Of a stretch of 64,000 bases of DNA, positions 42,152 through 50,766 are shown one piece after another. The DNA comes from Leisingera sp. S132 (GTDB taxonomy: Bacteria; Pseudomonadota; Alphaproteobacteria; Rhodobacterales; Rhodobacteraceae). The stretch covers positions 3,850,001 through 3,914,000 of the forward strand of contig NZ_CP083553.1 of NCBI RefSeq assembly GCF_025144465.1. The letters run 5' to 3'. The stretch's first letter is position 1, and the number at the start of each line of letters is the position of its first letter. Under the pieces are notes generated by a model that was given only the letters and a program-made list of their open reading frames with translations, did not search any database and had not been told where the DNA came from. Made by a program: the position numbers and the translations under genes.

Positions 42152-43278
42152 CAGTCGGCCAGCAGAACGCCTGCCGTGGCGGTCCAGGACAGCCAGACAG
42201 TGTCTTCCCAGGTAAAGGCGCGGCGGGCGATACGGCGGGTGTTGGCGGTCTGCGCCTTGATCACCGCGCCGGTGGGCAGTTCCACATGGTAAGTGGAGAT
42301 ATTGCCCAGATAGGCGATATCCAGAATGCGGCCCTGGACGGCGTTGTCCGCCCCGGCCGGCTGTTCGGCACTGATCGCTACTTTCTCAGGCCGGATAGCC
42401 AGATGGCATTTTTGACCATCGGAGAATGCATTCGGCGACTTCACCGTCAAAGGAGCGTGGCCTTCGTGCCAGGACATGGCGTATGCGTCGCTGCCGCTGG
42501 GCTTGGCCGTGCCTTCGATCAGGTTCACGTCGCCAATGAAATCGGCGACATAGACAGAGTTTGGATTTTCATAGATCCGGTCCGGTGTCGCCACCTGGAT
42601 GATCTTGCCGTGATCCATTACTGCCACGCGGGAGGCCACGGTCATTGCCTCTTCCTGGTCGTGGGTCACGATCACAAAGGTGGTGCCGGTTTTCTCCTGA
42701 ATGTCCATCAGTTCAAACTGGGTGTCCTGGCGCAGCTTCTTGTCCAGCGCGCCCAGCGGTTCATCGAGCAGCAGCAGCTTCGGGTGTTTGGCAAGTGAAC
42801 GGGCGAGGGCAACACGCTGGCGCTGGCCGCCGGAAATCTGATGCGGCTTGCGGCGGGCGAATTTCTCCAGCCGGGTCAATTTCAGCATCGCCTCAACACG
42901 GTCGTCGATGTCGTGCTTTGGCATTTTCTCGCGTTTCAATCCAAAGGCGATGTTTTCCCAGACCGATAGATGCGGGAACAGCGCATAGGACTGGAACATC
43001 ATGTTCACGGCCCGCTTGTTCGGCGGCACCGGTGCGATATCCTGGCCTGCCAGGAAAATCTTGCCTTCAGTCGGGGTCTCGAACCCGGCCAGCATCCGCA
43101 TCAGTGTGGTCTTGCCGCAGCCGGACGGACCAAGCAGCGCATAGAACTCCCGCTCGTAGATGCCGATGGTCAGGTTGTCGATGGCGGTGAATTCACCATA
43201 ACGTTTGGTGACGTTCTGGAAGTGAATCAAGGGCTTAGCCTCAGGATCATTCCAAGGTTCGAATACGGAAGCAGTCAA
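42151..43278 (-). CDS. potG: Putrescine ABC transporter ATPase (PotG/PotA type)
   Basis: A 375-aa ATPase with Walker A GPSGCGKTT (50-58), signature ISGGQRQRVALARS, Walker B LLLLDEPLGALD, and C-terminal TOBE domain (PEKVAISAEQPAG... LDIAYLGNISTYHVELPTGAVIKA). The start is a TTG with GAGG six bases upstream; I find no better one. Energises putrescine import. Confidence 0.92.
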   Translation of the reverse strand: MTASVFEPWNDPEAKPLIHFQNVTKRYGEFTAIDNLTIGIYEREFYALLGPSGCGKTTLMRMLAGFETPTEGKIFLAGQDIAPVPPNKRAVNMMFQSYALFPHLSVWENIAFGLKREKMPKHDIDDRVEAMLKLTRLEKFARRKPHQISGGQRQRVALARSLAKHPKLLLLDEPLGALDKKLRQDTQFELMDIQEKTGTTFVIVTHDQEEAMTVASRVAVMDHGKIIQVATPDRIYENPNSVYVADFIGDVNLIEGTAKPSGSDAYAMSWHEGHAPLTVKSPNAFSDGQKCHLAIRPEKVAISAEQPAGADNAVQGRILDIAYLGNISTYHVELPTGAVIKAQTANTRRIARRAFTWEDTVWLSWTATAGVLLAD

Positions 43279-43354
43279 GCCGGGCCTCTTCTGCGAGTTG
43301 TCGCGCGGATGTCTCGAGGGGGCGCGCGAAGGAAACCCAGGCGCGTCAGGATTT

Positions 43355-43377
43355 GCGGGGCGCTGAAAACGCCCCGC
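43355..43377 (-). terminator. Hairpin between potF and potG
   Basis: GCGGGGCG/CGCCCCGC stem with 7-base loop, about 18 bases past the potF stop and no long T-run. Such stems often raise the level of the binding-protein mRNA relative to the downstream transporter genes. Confidence 0.55.
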
Positions 43378-43395
43378 CGGTCAAAGAGCGGCTGA

Positions 43396-44484
43396 TCAGG
43401 TGCCGGATTTGACCTTGGTCCACATGCGGGTGGCCTTGCGCTGCACCTTCGCAGGATAGCTTTCTTTGATGTACAGGTTCTGGACAGTTTCTTCGTTCGG
43501 ATAAATCGCGGGATCGCCGATCACATCCTCTTCCAGGAACTCCTGCGACGCCTTGTTGCCATTGGCGTAGTAAACGTAGTTGGACGCAGCGGCCATGTTT
43601 TGCGCGTCCATGATGAAATTCAGGAACTTATGGGCGCCTTCCGGGTTCGGGGCGTCGACCGGGATGGTCATCTGGTCAAACCACATCAGCGCGCCTTCCT
43701 TGGGGGCATTGTATTCGATCTCGACGCCGTTCTCGGCTTCCGCGGCACGGTCGCGCGCCTGCAGGATGTCGCCGGACCAGCCAAAGGCTACGCAGATGTC
43801 ACCGTTGGCCAGGGCGTTGATGTATTCCGAGCTGTGGAACTTGGTGATATAGGGTCGCACGGCCAACAGAACCGGCTCAGCCTTGGCGACCACATCCGCG
43901 TCCATGCTGTTGGGATCTTCGCCGATGTATTTCAGTGCTGCCGGGATCATTTCATCCGGGGCGTCCAGGAAATGCACACCACAGCTTGCAAGCTTTTCCA
44001 TGTTGGCCGGGTTGAACACCAGTTCCAGGGAGTCGATCGGAGCGTCCTCCCCCAGAACTTCCTTCACCTTGGCGACGTTCACGCCGATGCCCGTGGTGCC
44101 CCACATATAGTTGATGGAGTATTCGTTGCCGGGGTCATACTTTCCGGTACGCTCCTCGATCGCGTCCCACATGTTCCCCTTGTTCGGCAGTTTCGACGGG
44201 TCCAGCTTCTGGAAGGCGCCGGCCTGGATCTGGCGCGCCATGAAGGAGCCGGTCGGCACCACCACGTCATAGCCCGAGCCGCCCGCCAGCATCTTGGTCT
44301 CCAGAACCTCGTTGCTGTCAAAGACGTCGTAGATCAGGTCGATGCCGGTTTCCTTCTCGAACTTTTCCAGCAGGCCTTCGTCGATATAGTCCGACCAGTT
44401 GTAGACGCGAACCTCTTCCGCCGTGGCGGCGGCTGCCGTGCCAAGGGCAACGACGGCGGTCATGGTCATCGTTTTCAGTGTCAT
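43396..44484 (-). CDS. potF: Periplasmic putrescine-binding protein
   Basis: A 362-aa solute-binding protein. Signal peptide (TMTMTAVVALGTAAAATA) is followed by EEVRVYNWSDYIDEGLLEKFEKETGIDLIYDVFDSNEVLETKMLAGGSGYDVVVPT, the PotF/PotD start. The ATG at 44484 has AGGGAGA upstream; the longer frame to 44559 is not supported. First gene of the operon. Confidence 0.93.
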   Translation of the reverse strand: MTLKTMTMTAVVALGTAAAATAEEVRVYNWSDYIDEGLLEKFEKETGIDLIYDVFDSNEVLETKMLAGGSGYDVVVPTGSFMARQIQAGAFQKLDPSKLPNKGNMWDAIEERTGKYDPGNEYSINYMWGTTGIGVNVAKVKEVLGEDAPIDSLELVFNPANMEKLASCGVHFLDAPDEMIPAALKYIGEDPNSMDADVVAKAEPVLLAVRPYITKFHSSEYINALANGDICVAFGWSGDILQARDRAAEAENGVEIEYNAPKEGALMWFDQMTIPVDAPNPEGAHKFLNFIMDAQNMAAASNYVYYANGNKASQEFLEEDVIGDPAIYPNEETVQNLYIKESYPAKVQRKATRMWTKVKSGT

Positions 44485-44531
44485 GAAATTCTCCCTGTGC
44501 ATGCCGGCTTCCAGGTCCGGCTGTAAATGGA

Positions 44532-44541
44532 TTTGATCAAG
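44532..44541. promoter_or_regulatory. Candidate GntR operator near potF/gntR
   Basis: TTTGATCAAG within the divergent potF-gntR region. It shares the TTTGATCA core with the palindrome in front of the aminotransferase gene (45330-45345). Linked by inference only. Confidence 0.35.
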
Positions 44542-44543
44542 TT

Positions 44544-44559
44544 TTGCCGCGTTCGGCAA
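44544..44559. promoter_or_regulatory. Inverted repeat in the potF-gntR region
   Basis: TTGCCG-CGTT-CGGCAA is a perfect 6-bp inverted repeat just beside the TTGATCAA element, so it could be a second regulatory site. Confidence 0.35.
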
Positions 44560-44626
44560 TACTCTTTATGTTTTCACTTGGCTCAGGATGGTGCAAGCTG
44601 GCCAAAATCGAGGAGGAAACCCCCAG

Positions 44627-45313
44627 GTGACAGAGACCACTTCACCGCCCGCTGCGGCGCAGGAAAACCCGGCAAAACTGCCCGCGCATGAGATCGTTTA
44701 TCAGAAGCTGAGAGCGCAGATTCTGTTCGGGGAGTTGGTGCCGGGCCAGGCCGTGACTATCCAAGGTCTGGTCGAGACGCTGGAGGCCGGCATGACGCCA
44801 GTGCGCGAAGCGATCCGGCGGCTTATCTCCGATGGCGCGCTGATGTTCCAGGGGAACCGCCGGGTGTCTGTGCCGCTGCTGGGAGCCGAAGATCTTGAAG
44901 AGCTCATTTTTGCCAGAAAAACAATAGAGTGTGAGCTTGCGCGCCGAGCTACGGTACAGATAAGCGCAGCGCATATCGAGGAGCTGGTCGCCATCGATCA
45001 TGCGCTCGACAAGGCAATCGCCACCGGTGACGTCGCGGGCTACCTGGTGCAGAACTACAGCTTTCACACGGCGCTTTATTCACACGCAAACGCGCCCATT
45101 CTAAGCGATATTGCCGACCGTCTTTGGCTGCGCTTCGGCCCTTCGCTGCGGGTGGTCAGCGGCCGCCTGGGAACGCAGAGCTTCCCGGACCGCCATAAAG
45201 ACATCCTTGATGCGCTGCGGCGGCAGGACCCGGAGATGGCTGCTTTGGCGATGGAACGGGATGTTTTTGAAGGCATGGAGCATGTGGTTCAGGGATTGCG
45301 GGCCGCGAACTGA
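44627..45313 (+). CDS. GntR-family (FadR/FCD) transcriptional regulator
   Basis: A 228-aa regulator: winged helix at about residues 18-80 (VYQKLRAQILFGELVPGQAVTIQGLVETLEAGMTPVREAIRRLISDGAL) and an FCD ligand domain (LEELIFARKTIECELARRA, HTALYSHANAPIL, RHKDILDAL). It lies between the divergent pot operon and an aminotransferase gene, so it probably senses a polyamine or its breakdown product. Start taken as the GTG at 44627 (AGGAGG upstream); an ATG at 44588 is possible. Confidence 0.88.
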   Translation: MTETTSPPAAAQENPAKLPAHEIVYQKLRAQILFGELVPGQAVTIQGLVETLEAGMTPVREAIRRLISDGALMFQGNRRVSVPLLGAEDLEELIFARKTIECELARRATVQISAAHIEELVAIDHALDKAIATGDVAGYLVQNYSFHTALYSHANAPILSDIADRLWLRFGPSLRVVSGRLGTQSFPDRHKDILDALRRQDPEMAALAMERDVFEGMEHVVQGLRAAN

Positions 45314-45318
45314 TTCGA

Positions 45319-45346
45319 TTGACACCTGGGAATTTGATCATATTCT
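45319..45346 (+). promoter_or_regulatory. Sigma-70-type promoter of the aminotransferase gene with overlapping palindrome
   Basis: TTGACA (45319-45324) and TATTCT (45341-45346) with a 16-base spacer. A near-perfect palindrome GAATTTGATCATATTC (45330-45345) overlaps the -10 box, which is a good place for repression by the neighbouring GntR regulator (inference). Confidence 0.5.
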
Positions 45347-45379
45347 GGGGCCAATCAGTTTTTCTCAGGAGCGAGTCTC

Positions 45380-46774
45380 ATGACCGTTATCACCAATCAC
45401 ATGCCGACAGCTGAGCTGCAGGCGCTGGACGCCGCCCACCACATGCATCCGTTCACCGCCAATGGTGAGCTGTCGCAGAAGGGCGCGCGCATCATCACCC
45501 GCGCGGATGGCGTGCACCTGACCGACAGCGAAGGCCATCAGATCCTCGATGCGATGGCGGGCCTTTGGTGCGTCAACATCGGCTATGGCCGCGAGGAGCT
45601 GGCAGAAGTGGCGGCCCGCCAGATGCGCGAGCTGCCCTATTACAACACCTTCTTTCAGACGACGCATGTGCCGGCCATCGCGCTGGCTGCGAAGATCGCC
45701 GAACTGGCGCCGGGTGACCTGAACAATGTGTTCTTTGCAGGCTCCGGGTCCGAGGCCAATGACACAAACATCCGCATGGTGCGCCACTACTGGGCGTTGA
45801 AGGGCAAGCCGTCGAAATCGGTGATCATCAGCCGCAAGAACGCTTATCACGGCTCCTCTGTCGGCAGCGGCTCTTTGGGCGGCATGAGCGGTATGCATGC
45901 CCAAGGCGGTATGCCGATCCCGGATATCCACCATATCAATCAGCCGAACTGGTGGGCCGAAGGCGGCGACATGCCCCAGGAAGAATTTGGCCTGCAGCGT
46001 GCGCGAGAACTGGAAGAGGCTATCCTGGAACTCGGCGAAGACCGTGTCGCGGCCTTCATTGCAGAGCCGGTGCAGGGTGCTGGCGGCGTCATTGTGGCAC
46101 CGGACAGTTACTGGCCGGAAATCCAGCGGATCTGCGACAAGTATGAAATTCTGCTGATCGCGGACGAGGTGATCTGCGGGTTCGGGCGCACGGGTAACTG
46201 GTTTGGCTGCGAAACCTTGAACATCCGCCCTGATATCATGACCATCGCCAAGGGTCTCAGCTCCGGCTATGCGCCGATCGGCGGCTCGATTGTCAGCGAT
46301 GAAGTTGCCTCAGTGATCGCGGGGGATGAGTTCAACCACGGCTACACCTACTCTGGCCACCCGGTGGCGGCCGCTGTTGCGCTGGAAAACCTGCGTATCC
46401 TAGAAGAGGAGAACATCCTCGGCCACGTGCGCGACGTGGCAGCGCCTTATCTCAAGCAGAAGTGGGAGGCTCTCACCGATCACCCGCTGGTGGGTGAGGC
46501 AAAGATTGTTGGGATGATGGGTTCGATTGCGCTGACCCCCAACAAGGACACCCGGGCCGCCTTCGCCTCTGATGCCGGGACCGTTGGATACATTTGCCGG
46601 GAGCGCTGCTTTGCCAACAATCTGGTGATGCGCCACGTGGGCGACCGGATGATCATCTCACCGCCGCTGGTGATCACGCCGGAGCAGATCGATGTGCTGA
46701 TCGAGCGGGCCGTGAAATCGCTGGATGAATGCTACGCAGAACTGAAGAAGCAGGACCTGCTGCACAGCGCCTGA
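45380..46774 (+). CDS. Class III aminotransferase, putrescine/omega-amino acid:pyruvate type
   Basis: A 464-aa PLP enzyme. The PLP-binding pattern GSGSEANDTNIRMVRHYW, LIADEVICGFGRTGNWFGCE and the catalytic Lys291 in TIAKGLSSGYAPIG are intact. N-terminal residues DAAHHMHPFTANGEL match the putrescine:pyruvate (SpuC-like) and taurine:pyruvate subgroup. It would convert putrescine to 4-aminobutyraldehyde with pyruvate. Next to pot genes, a polyamine substrate is likely but not proven. Confidence 0.88.
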   Translation: MTVITNHMPTAELQALDAAHHMHPFTANGELSQKGARIITRADGVHLTDSEGHQILDAMAGLWCVNIGYGREELAEVAARQMRELPYYNTFFQTTHVPAIALAAKIAELAPGDLNNVFFAGSGSEANDTNIRMVRHYWALKGKPSKSVIISRKNAYHGSSVGSGSLGGMSGMHAQGGMPIPDIHHINQPNWWAEGGDMPQEEFGLQRARELEEAILELGEDRVAAFIAEPVQGAGGVIVAPDSYWPEIQRICDKYEILLIADEVICGFGRTGNWFGCETLNIRPDIMTIAKGLSSGYAPIGGSIVSDEVASVIAGDEFNHGYTYSGHPVAAAVALENLRILEEENILGHVRDVAAPYLKQKWEALTDHPLVGEAKIVGMMGSIALTPNKDTRAAFASDAGTVGYICRERCFANNLVMRHVGDRMIISPPLVITPEQIDVLIERAVKSLDECYAELKKQDLLHSA

Positions 46775-46811
46775 TTCCCTTCTGAACAGCGCGCACGGCG
46801 CGACTCACATA

Positions 46812-46839
46812 GGCCCGGCAGCAATGCTGCCGGGCCTTT
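46812..46839 (+). terminator. Terminator after the aminotransferase gene
   Basis: GGCCCGGCAGC/GCTGCCGGGCC stem with a short loop and TTTCTTC after it. Confidence 0.85.
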
Positions 46840-47128
46840 CTTCTTCGGTTTCAGGTGCAGATGTGTCGGTTTTCAGCCGGATTTTTGCTGAATGTGGCGC
46901 AAAATATCATAAGGGCGTCGCAATAAGTTCGATCAAGAGCGGCAGAACGGGACTAGGCTTCCGTTAGGGTATTCTTCTCCTTTTGAAGGCGGCCGAAGTA
47001 TGAATTTCGTACGCTCACCGGTGAAAGAATATTTTTTTCATATCTAGCGCTTGATAGCGTTGGTGTGATTAACTTCGAATAAGTGCAGAGCAAATCTGCC
47101 GGAATGACAAAACTACGGGGAGCCTGCT
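46840..47128. other. Promoter region of the second ABC operon
   Basis: About 290 AT-richer bases with no gene. It holds an imperfect palindrome GTATGAATTTCGTAC (46998-47012) and a small perfect one TCACCGGTGA (47015-47024). The ABC operon promoter should be here, but I cannot place it with confidence. Confidence 0.4.
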
Positions 47129-48229
47129 TTGGCTGATGCGTCAAACGTTGATGCGTTCGTTGAATTCGAACGCGTCCAAAAGAGCTATGATGGCGAAAAT
47201 CTCGTTGTCAAAGACCTCAACCTCACCATGCCCAAGGGTGAATTTCTGACCATGCTTGGCCCGTCCGGGTCCGGGAAAACCACCTGCCTGATGATGCTGG
47301 CTGGTTTCGAGACCGCGACCCATGGCGATATCCGTCTGGACGGGACATCGATCAACAACATTCCGCCGCACAAGCGCGGCATCGGCATGGTGTTCCAGAA
47401 CTACGCCTTGTTCCCGCACATGACGATTGCGGAGAACCTCTCCTTCCCGCTGGAAGTCCGCAAAATGGGTAAGTCCGAGCGCGAGGAAAAGGTGAAGCGC
47501 GCTTTGGACATGGTGGAAATGGGTGCCTTTGGCGGCCGCCGTCCGGCACAGCTTTCGGGCGGCCAGCAGCAGCGGATCGCGCTGGCGCGTGCGCTGGTGT
47601 TTGAACCCGAACTGGTTTTGATGGACGAACCGCTGGGCGCGCTGGACAAGCAGCTGCGCGAAAAAATGCAGTTTGAGATCACCCATCTGGCCCACCGCTT
47701 GGGGATCACCGTGGTCTATGTGACCCACGACCAGACCGAGGCGCTGACCATGTCCGACCGCGTTGCCGTGTTCGACGATGGCCGCATCCAGCAGATTGCA
47801 CCGCCGGACCAGCTGTATGAAAGCCCGGACAACAGCTTTGTGGCCCAGTTCATCGGCGAAAACAACACGCTCGAAGGCACCGTCAAGGAAATCAACAACG
47901 GTATCGCACTGGTTCAGCTGGACGATGGCGAATTGATTGACTGCAAGCCGGTCAACGTGTCCCGCCCCGGCGAGCGCACCCGCGTGTCAATCCGCCCGGA
48001 AAGGGTGGAATACAACAAGGACCGCCTGCAGGCAGGCGCTCATACGCTCAAGGCGGAAGTGCTGGAGTTCATCTATATGGGCGACATCTTCCGCACCCGT
48101 CTGCGGGTGGCCGGCAATGATGAGTTCATCATCAAGACCCGGAACGCTCCGGACCAAGTCCGTCTCCAGCCCGGTCAGCAGATCGAAATCGGCTGGCTGC
48201 CGGAAGACTGCCGCGCACTGGACGCCTGA
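47129..48229 (+). CDS. potA: ABC transporter ATPase (spermidine/putrescine type)
   Basis: A 366-aa ATPase with Walker A GPSGSGKTT (44-52), signature LSGGQQQRIALARAL, Walker B LVLMDEPLGALD and a C-terminal TOBE domain (VSIRPERVEYNKDRL...). The start is a TTG with GGGGAG about eight bases upstream; it gives a normal N-terminus. First gene of a four-gene importer operon separate from pot F-I. Confidence 0.9.
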   Translation: MADASNVDAFVEFERVQKSYDGENLVVKDLNLTMPKGEFLTMLGPSGSGKTTCLMMLAGFETATHGDIRLDGTSINNIPPHKRGIGMVFQNYALFPHMTIAENLSFPLEVRKMGKSEREEKVKRALDMVEMGAFGGRRPAQLSGGQQQRIALARALVFEPELVLMDEPLGALDKQLREKMQFEITHLAHRLGITVVYVTHDQTEALTMSDRVAVFDDGRIQQIAPPDQLYESPDNSFVAQFIGENNTLEGTVKEINNGIALVQLDDGELIDCKPVNVSRPGERTRVSIRPERVEYNKDRLQAGAHTLKAEVLEFIYMGDIFRTRLRVAGNDEFIIKTRNAPDQVRLQPGQQIEIGWLPEDCRALDA

Positions 48230-48241
48230 TCCGCGCGCGCC

Positions 48242-48274
48242 GAACCCCCGGCAGAAGAACGACCGGGGGGTTCT
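48242..48274 (+). repeat. Stem-loop between ATPase and binding-protein genes
   Basis: GAACCCCCGG and CCGGGGGGTTC can pair around an 11-base loop. It lies upstream of the binding-protein start and may affect relative expression. Confidence 0.4.
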
Positions 48275-48308
48275 CACTTCTGTGAATTTCAACAAGGAGA
48301 GACTCTCT

Positions 48309-49409
48309 ATGAAACTCAGCAAACTGTCTGCATTGGCAATGACAACTGCCCTTTGCGCCCCTTCAGCTTTCGCTGAAGAAATGGCCAATGAGCTGACTCT
48401 GGTATCCTGGGGCGGCGCCTACCAGGCCAGCCAGCAAAAAGCCTATGTGGAGCCCTACCTGGCCGCTAATCCCGACGTGAAGGTGATCTGGGATGAAAGC
48501 TCTGCCGAAGCCGTGGCCAAGATCCGTGCCATGAATGAAGCCGGCAACGTGACCTGGGATTTGGTGGATGCCGTGGCCTCTGACTCCATGCGCCTTTGCG
48601 ACGAAGGCCTGGCGGAAGAGATCAACCATGACGAGGATCTGGCTGCTGCTCCCGATGGCACCCCGGCGTCTGAAGACTTCGGCGACCTGATCGTCAGCGA
48701 CTGCTTCGTTCCGCAGATCGTTTATTCAACCACCTTCGGCTATCGCACCGATCTGATCGACACGCCGGACACTGTCTGCGCAATCTTCGACACCGAGAAA
48801 TACCCGGGCAAGCGCTCGCTGCAGAAGCGTCCGATCGACAACATGGAATGGGCGCTGTACTGCGATGGTGTGGCCAAGGATGACATCTACGACGTGCTGA
48901 GCACCGACGAAGGTGTTGAGCAGGCTCTGGCCAAACTCGACACCATCAAAGACCAAGTGGTCTGGTGGACCGCGGGCGCGGAAACCCCGCAGCTGCTGGC
49001 TGACGGCGAAGTGGTGATGGGCTCAACCTTCAACGGCCGCCTGTTCTCGGCGATTGCCGAACAGGGCCAGCCGATCGGCATGCTCTGGGACATGCAGTCC
49101 TTTGACCTCGACGGCTGGGTTGTTCCGGCGGGTCTCCCGGCAGACCGCAAGGCGCGCGTGATGGACTTCCTGAAGTTCGCCACCGACACCCAGCGTCTGG
49201 CTGACCAGGCGGCCTACATCTCCTACGGCCCGGCCCGCGCCTCCTCGGCGCCGCTGGTTGGCAAGCACGCCGAACTGGGCATCGACATGGCACCGCACAT
49301 GCCGACCGACCCGGCGAACTCTGCCAACGTCCACGTCTATGACTACGAGTGGTGGGCGGACAACCGCGATGACCTGAACGCCAAGTTCCAGGCATGGCTG
49401 GCCAAGTAA
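48309..49409 (+). CDS. potD: Periplasmic polyamine-type solute-binding protein
   Basis: A 366-aa binding protein of the SBP family 6/PotD type. Signal peptide (KLSALAMTTALCAPSAFA), then ELTLVSWGGAYQASQQKAYVEPYLAANPDVKVIWDESSAEAVAKI. Later parts (TAGAETPQLLADGEVVMGSTFNGRL; DLDGWVVPAGLPADRKARVMDFLKFATD) are typical. The substrate may be spermidine, putrescine or another cationic compound. The ribosome site is AAGGAGAG. Confidence 0.88.
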   Translation: MKLSKLSALAMTTALCAPSAFAEEMANELTLVSWGGAYQASQQKAYVEPYLAANPDVKVIWDESSAEAVAKIRAMNEAGNVTWDLVDAVASDSMRLCDEGLAEEINHDEDLAAAPDGTPASEDFGDLIVSDCFVPQIVYSTTFGYRTDLIDTPDTVCAIFDTEKYPGKRSLQKRPIDNMEWALYCDGVAKDDIYDVLSTDEGVEQALAKLDTIKDQVVWWTAGAETPQLLADGEVVMGSTFNGRLFSAIAEQGQPIGMLWDMQSFDLDGWVVPAGLPADRKARVMDFLKFATDTQRLADQAAYISYGPARASSAPLVGKHAELGIDMAPHMPTDPANSANVHVYDYEWWADNRDDLNAKFQAWLAK

Positions 49410-49427
49410 TCTGACTCTTCCGAGACC

Positions 49428-49458
49428 GCAGGGGGCCTGCTGCATTCAGGCCCCCTGC
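49428..49458 (+). repeat. Strong stem-loop after the binding-protein gene
   Basis: GCAGGGGGCCTG and CAGGCCCCCTGC form a perfect 12-bp stem with a 7-base loop. It lacks a T-run, so it probably protects the 3' end of the binding-protein mRNA. Confidence 0.55.
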
Positions 49459-49489
49459 CCAAAAAAATAAAGACCCGACGGGGAACCCT

Positions 49490-50761
49490 ATGACTGACAT
49501 TAGCCACTCCGGCCCGGTACTGGCCGCGGACGGCACGCCGCTGAAGCGCAGCCTGGCGCGGGCACTGCGGATGCAGAAACTGCGCGCGCTGATGCTGATT
49601 GCGCCGCTTTTGCTGTTCATCCTTGTGACTTTCATTCTGCCGGTGGCAGACATGCTGTTCCGCTCGGTGGAGAACCGGATCGTCCAGGACACGCTACCCC
49701 AAACGGTCGAAGCGCTGGCAGATTGGGATCCGGCGTCAGGACAGTTGCCTGACGAGGCCGTGTTTGCTGCGATGGCTGCCGACCTCCAGGTCGCCGCCGA
49801 ACAGAAAACCCATACCAAGGTCGCAAAGCGCCTTAACTACGAGAACCCGGGGCTGTCGTCGGTGTTTCGTAAATCCGGGCGGAAAGTCAAGAAATGGGAT
49901 CTCGCCACCGACGGCCCGTTCCGCGAAAAGCTGATCGAAATCGATGATGGCTGGGGCGACATTGAGCTGTGGCGCACCATCAAGACCTATTCCGGCACTT
50001 TCACTTCCGGCTACTTTTTGAATGCTGTTGACATGCAGCTGGGCGCTGAAGGCCCGGAGATCCGGCCAGAGAATGAGCGGATCTACAACACCATGCTGGT
50101 CCGCACCATGCGGATGTCCCTGATCATCACTTTCAGCTGTATCTTGCTGGGCTACCCTGTCGCGTGGATCCTGGCCAACCTGCCGGCGCGCAAGGCGAAC
50201 CTTCTGCTGATCCTGGTGCTGCTGCCCTTCTGGACCTCTCTTCTGGTGCGGACCTCGGCCTGGAAGATCCTGCTGCAGCAGCAGGGCGTGATCAACGACA
50301 CTCTTGTTTGGATCGGCCTTGTGGATGATGCCAACCGGTTGGTTCTGATCAACAACGAGCTCGGCACGATTATCGCGATGACGCACATCCTGCTGCCGTT
50401 CATGATCCTGCCGATGTACTCCGTCATGCAGACCATCAACCCGTCCTACCTGCGCGCCGCCAAGTCGCTGGGCGCGACTGACTGGACCGCCTTCTGGCGG
50501 GTCTATTTCCCGCAGACCGTGCCGGGTATCGGCGCAGGGTCGATCCTCGTCTTCATCCTGGCCGTGGGCTACTACATCACTCCGGCCCTGGTCGGCGGCA
50601 CCAAGGGCACCTTCATCTCCAACCTGATTGCCTACCATATCTCGACCTCCGGTAACTGGGGCCTGGGTGCGGCGCTTGGCGCAATCCTTCTGGCGGTCGT
50701 CCTGCTCCTCTACTGGGTCTACGACAAGGTCGTCGGCATCGACAACGTTAAGCTGGGATAA
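49490..50761 (+). CDS. potB: ABC permease (PotB type) with large periplasmic insertion
   Basis: A 423-aa permease; family members are usually about 280-300 aa. After the first helix (LRALMLIAPLLLFILVTFILPVADMLFRSVEN) there is a hydrophilic insertion of about 130 residues (roughly 65-195), then the normal five helices and EAA loop (YLRAAKSLGATDWTAFWRVYFPQTVPGIGAGSILVFILAVGYYITPAL). The insertion should be outside the inner membrane and may contact the binding protein. Similar long forms exist in Proteobacteria. Confidence 0.88.
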   Translation: MTDISHSGPVLAADGTPLKRSLARALRMQKLRALMLIAPLLLFILVTFILPVADMLFRSVENRIVQDTLPQTVEALADWDPASGQLPDEAVFAAMAADLQVAAEQKTHTKVAKRLNYENPGLSSVFRKSGRKVKKWDLATDGPFREKLIEIDDGWGDIELWRTIKTYSGTFTSGYFLNAVDMQLGAEGPEIRPENERIYNTMLVRTMRMSLIITFSCILLGYPVAWILANLPARKANLLLILVLLPFWTSLLVRTSAWKILLQQQGVINDTLVWIGLVDDANRLVLINNELGTIIAMTHILLPFMILPMYSVMQTINPSYLRAAKSLGATDWTAFWRVYFPQTVPGIGAGSILVFILAVGYYITPALVGGTKGTFISNLIAYHISTSGNWGLGAALGAILLAVVLLLYWVYDKVVGIDNVKLG

Positions 50762-50766
50762 CCGAT

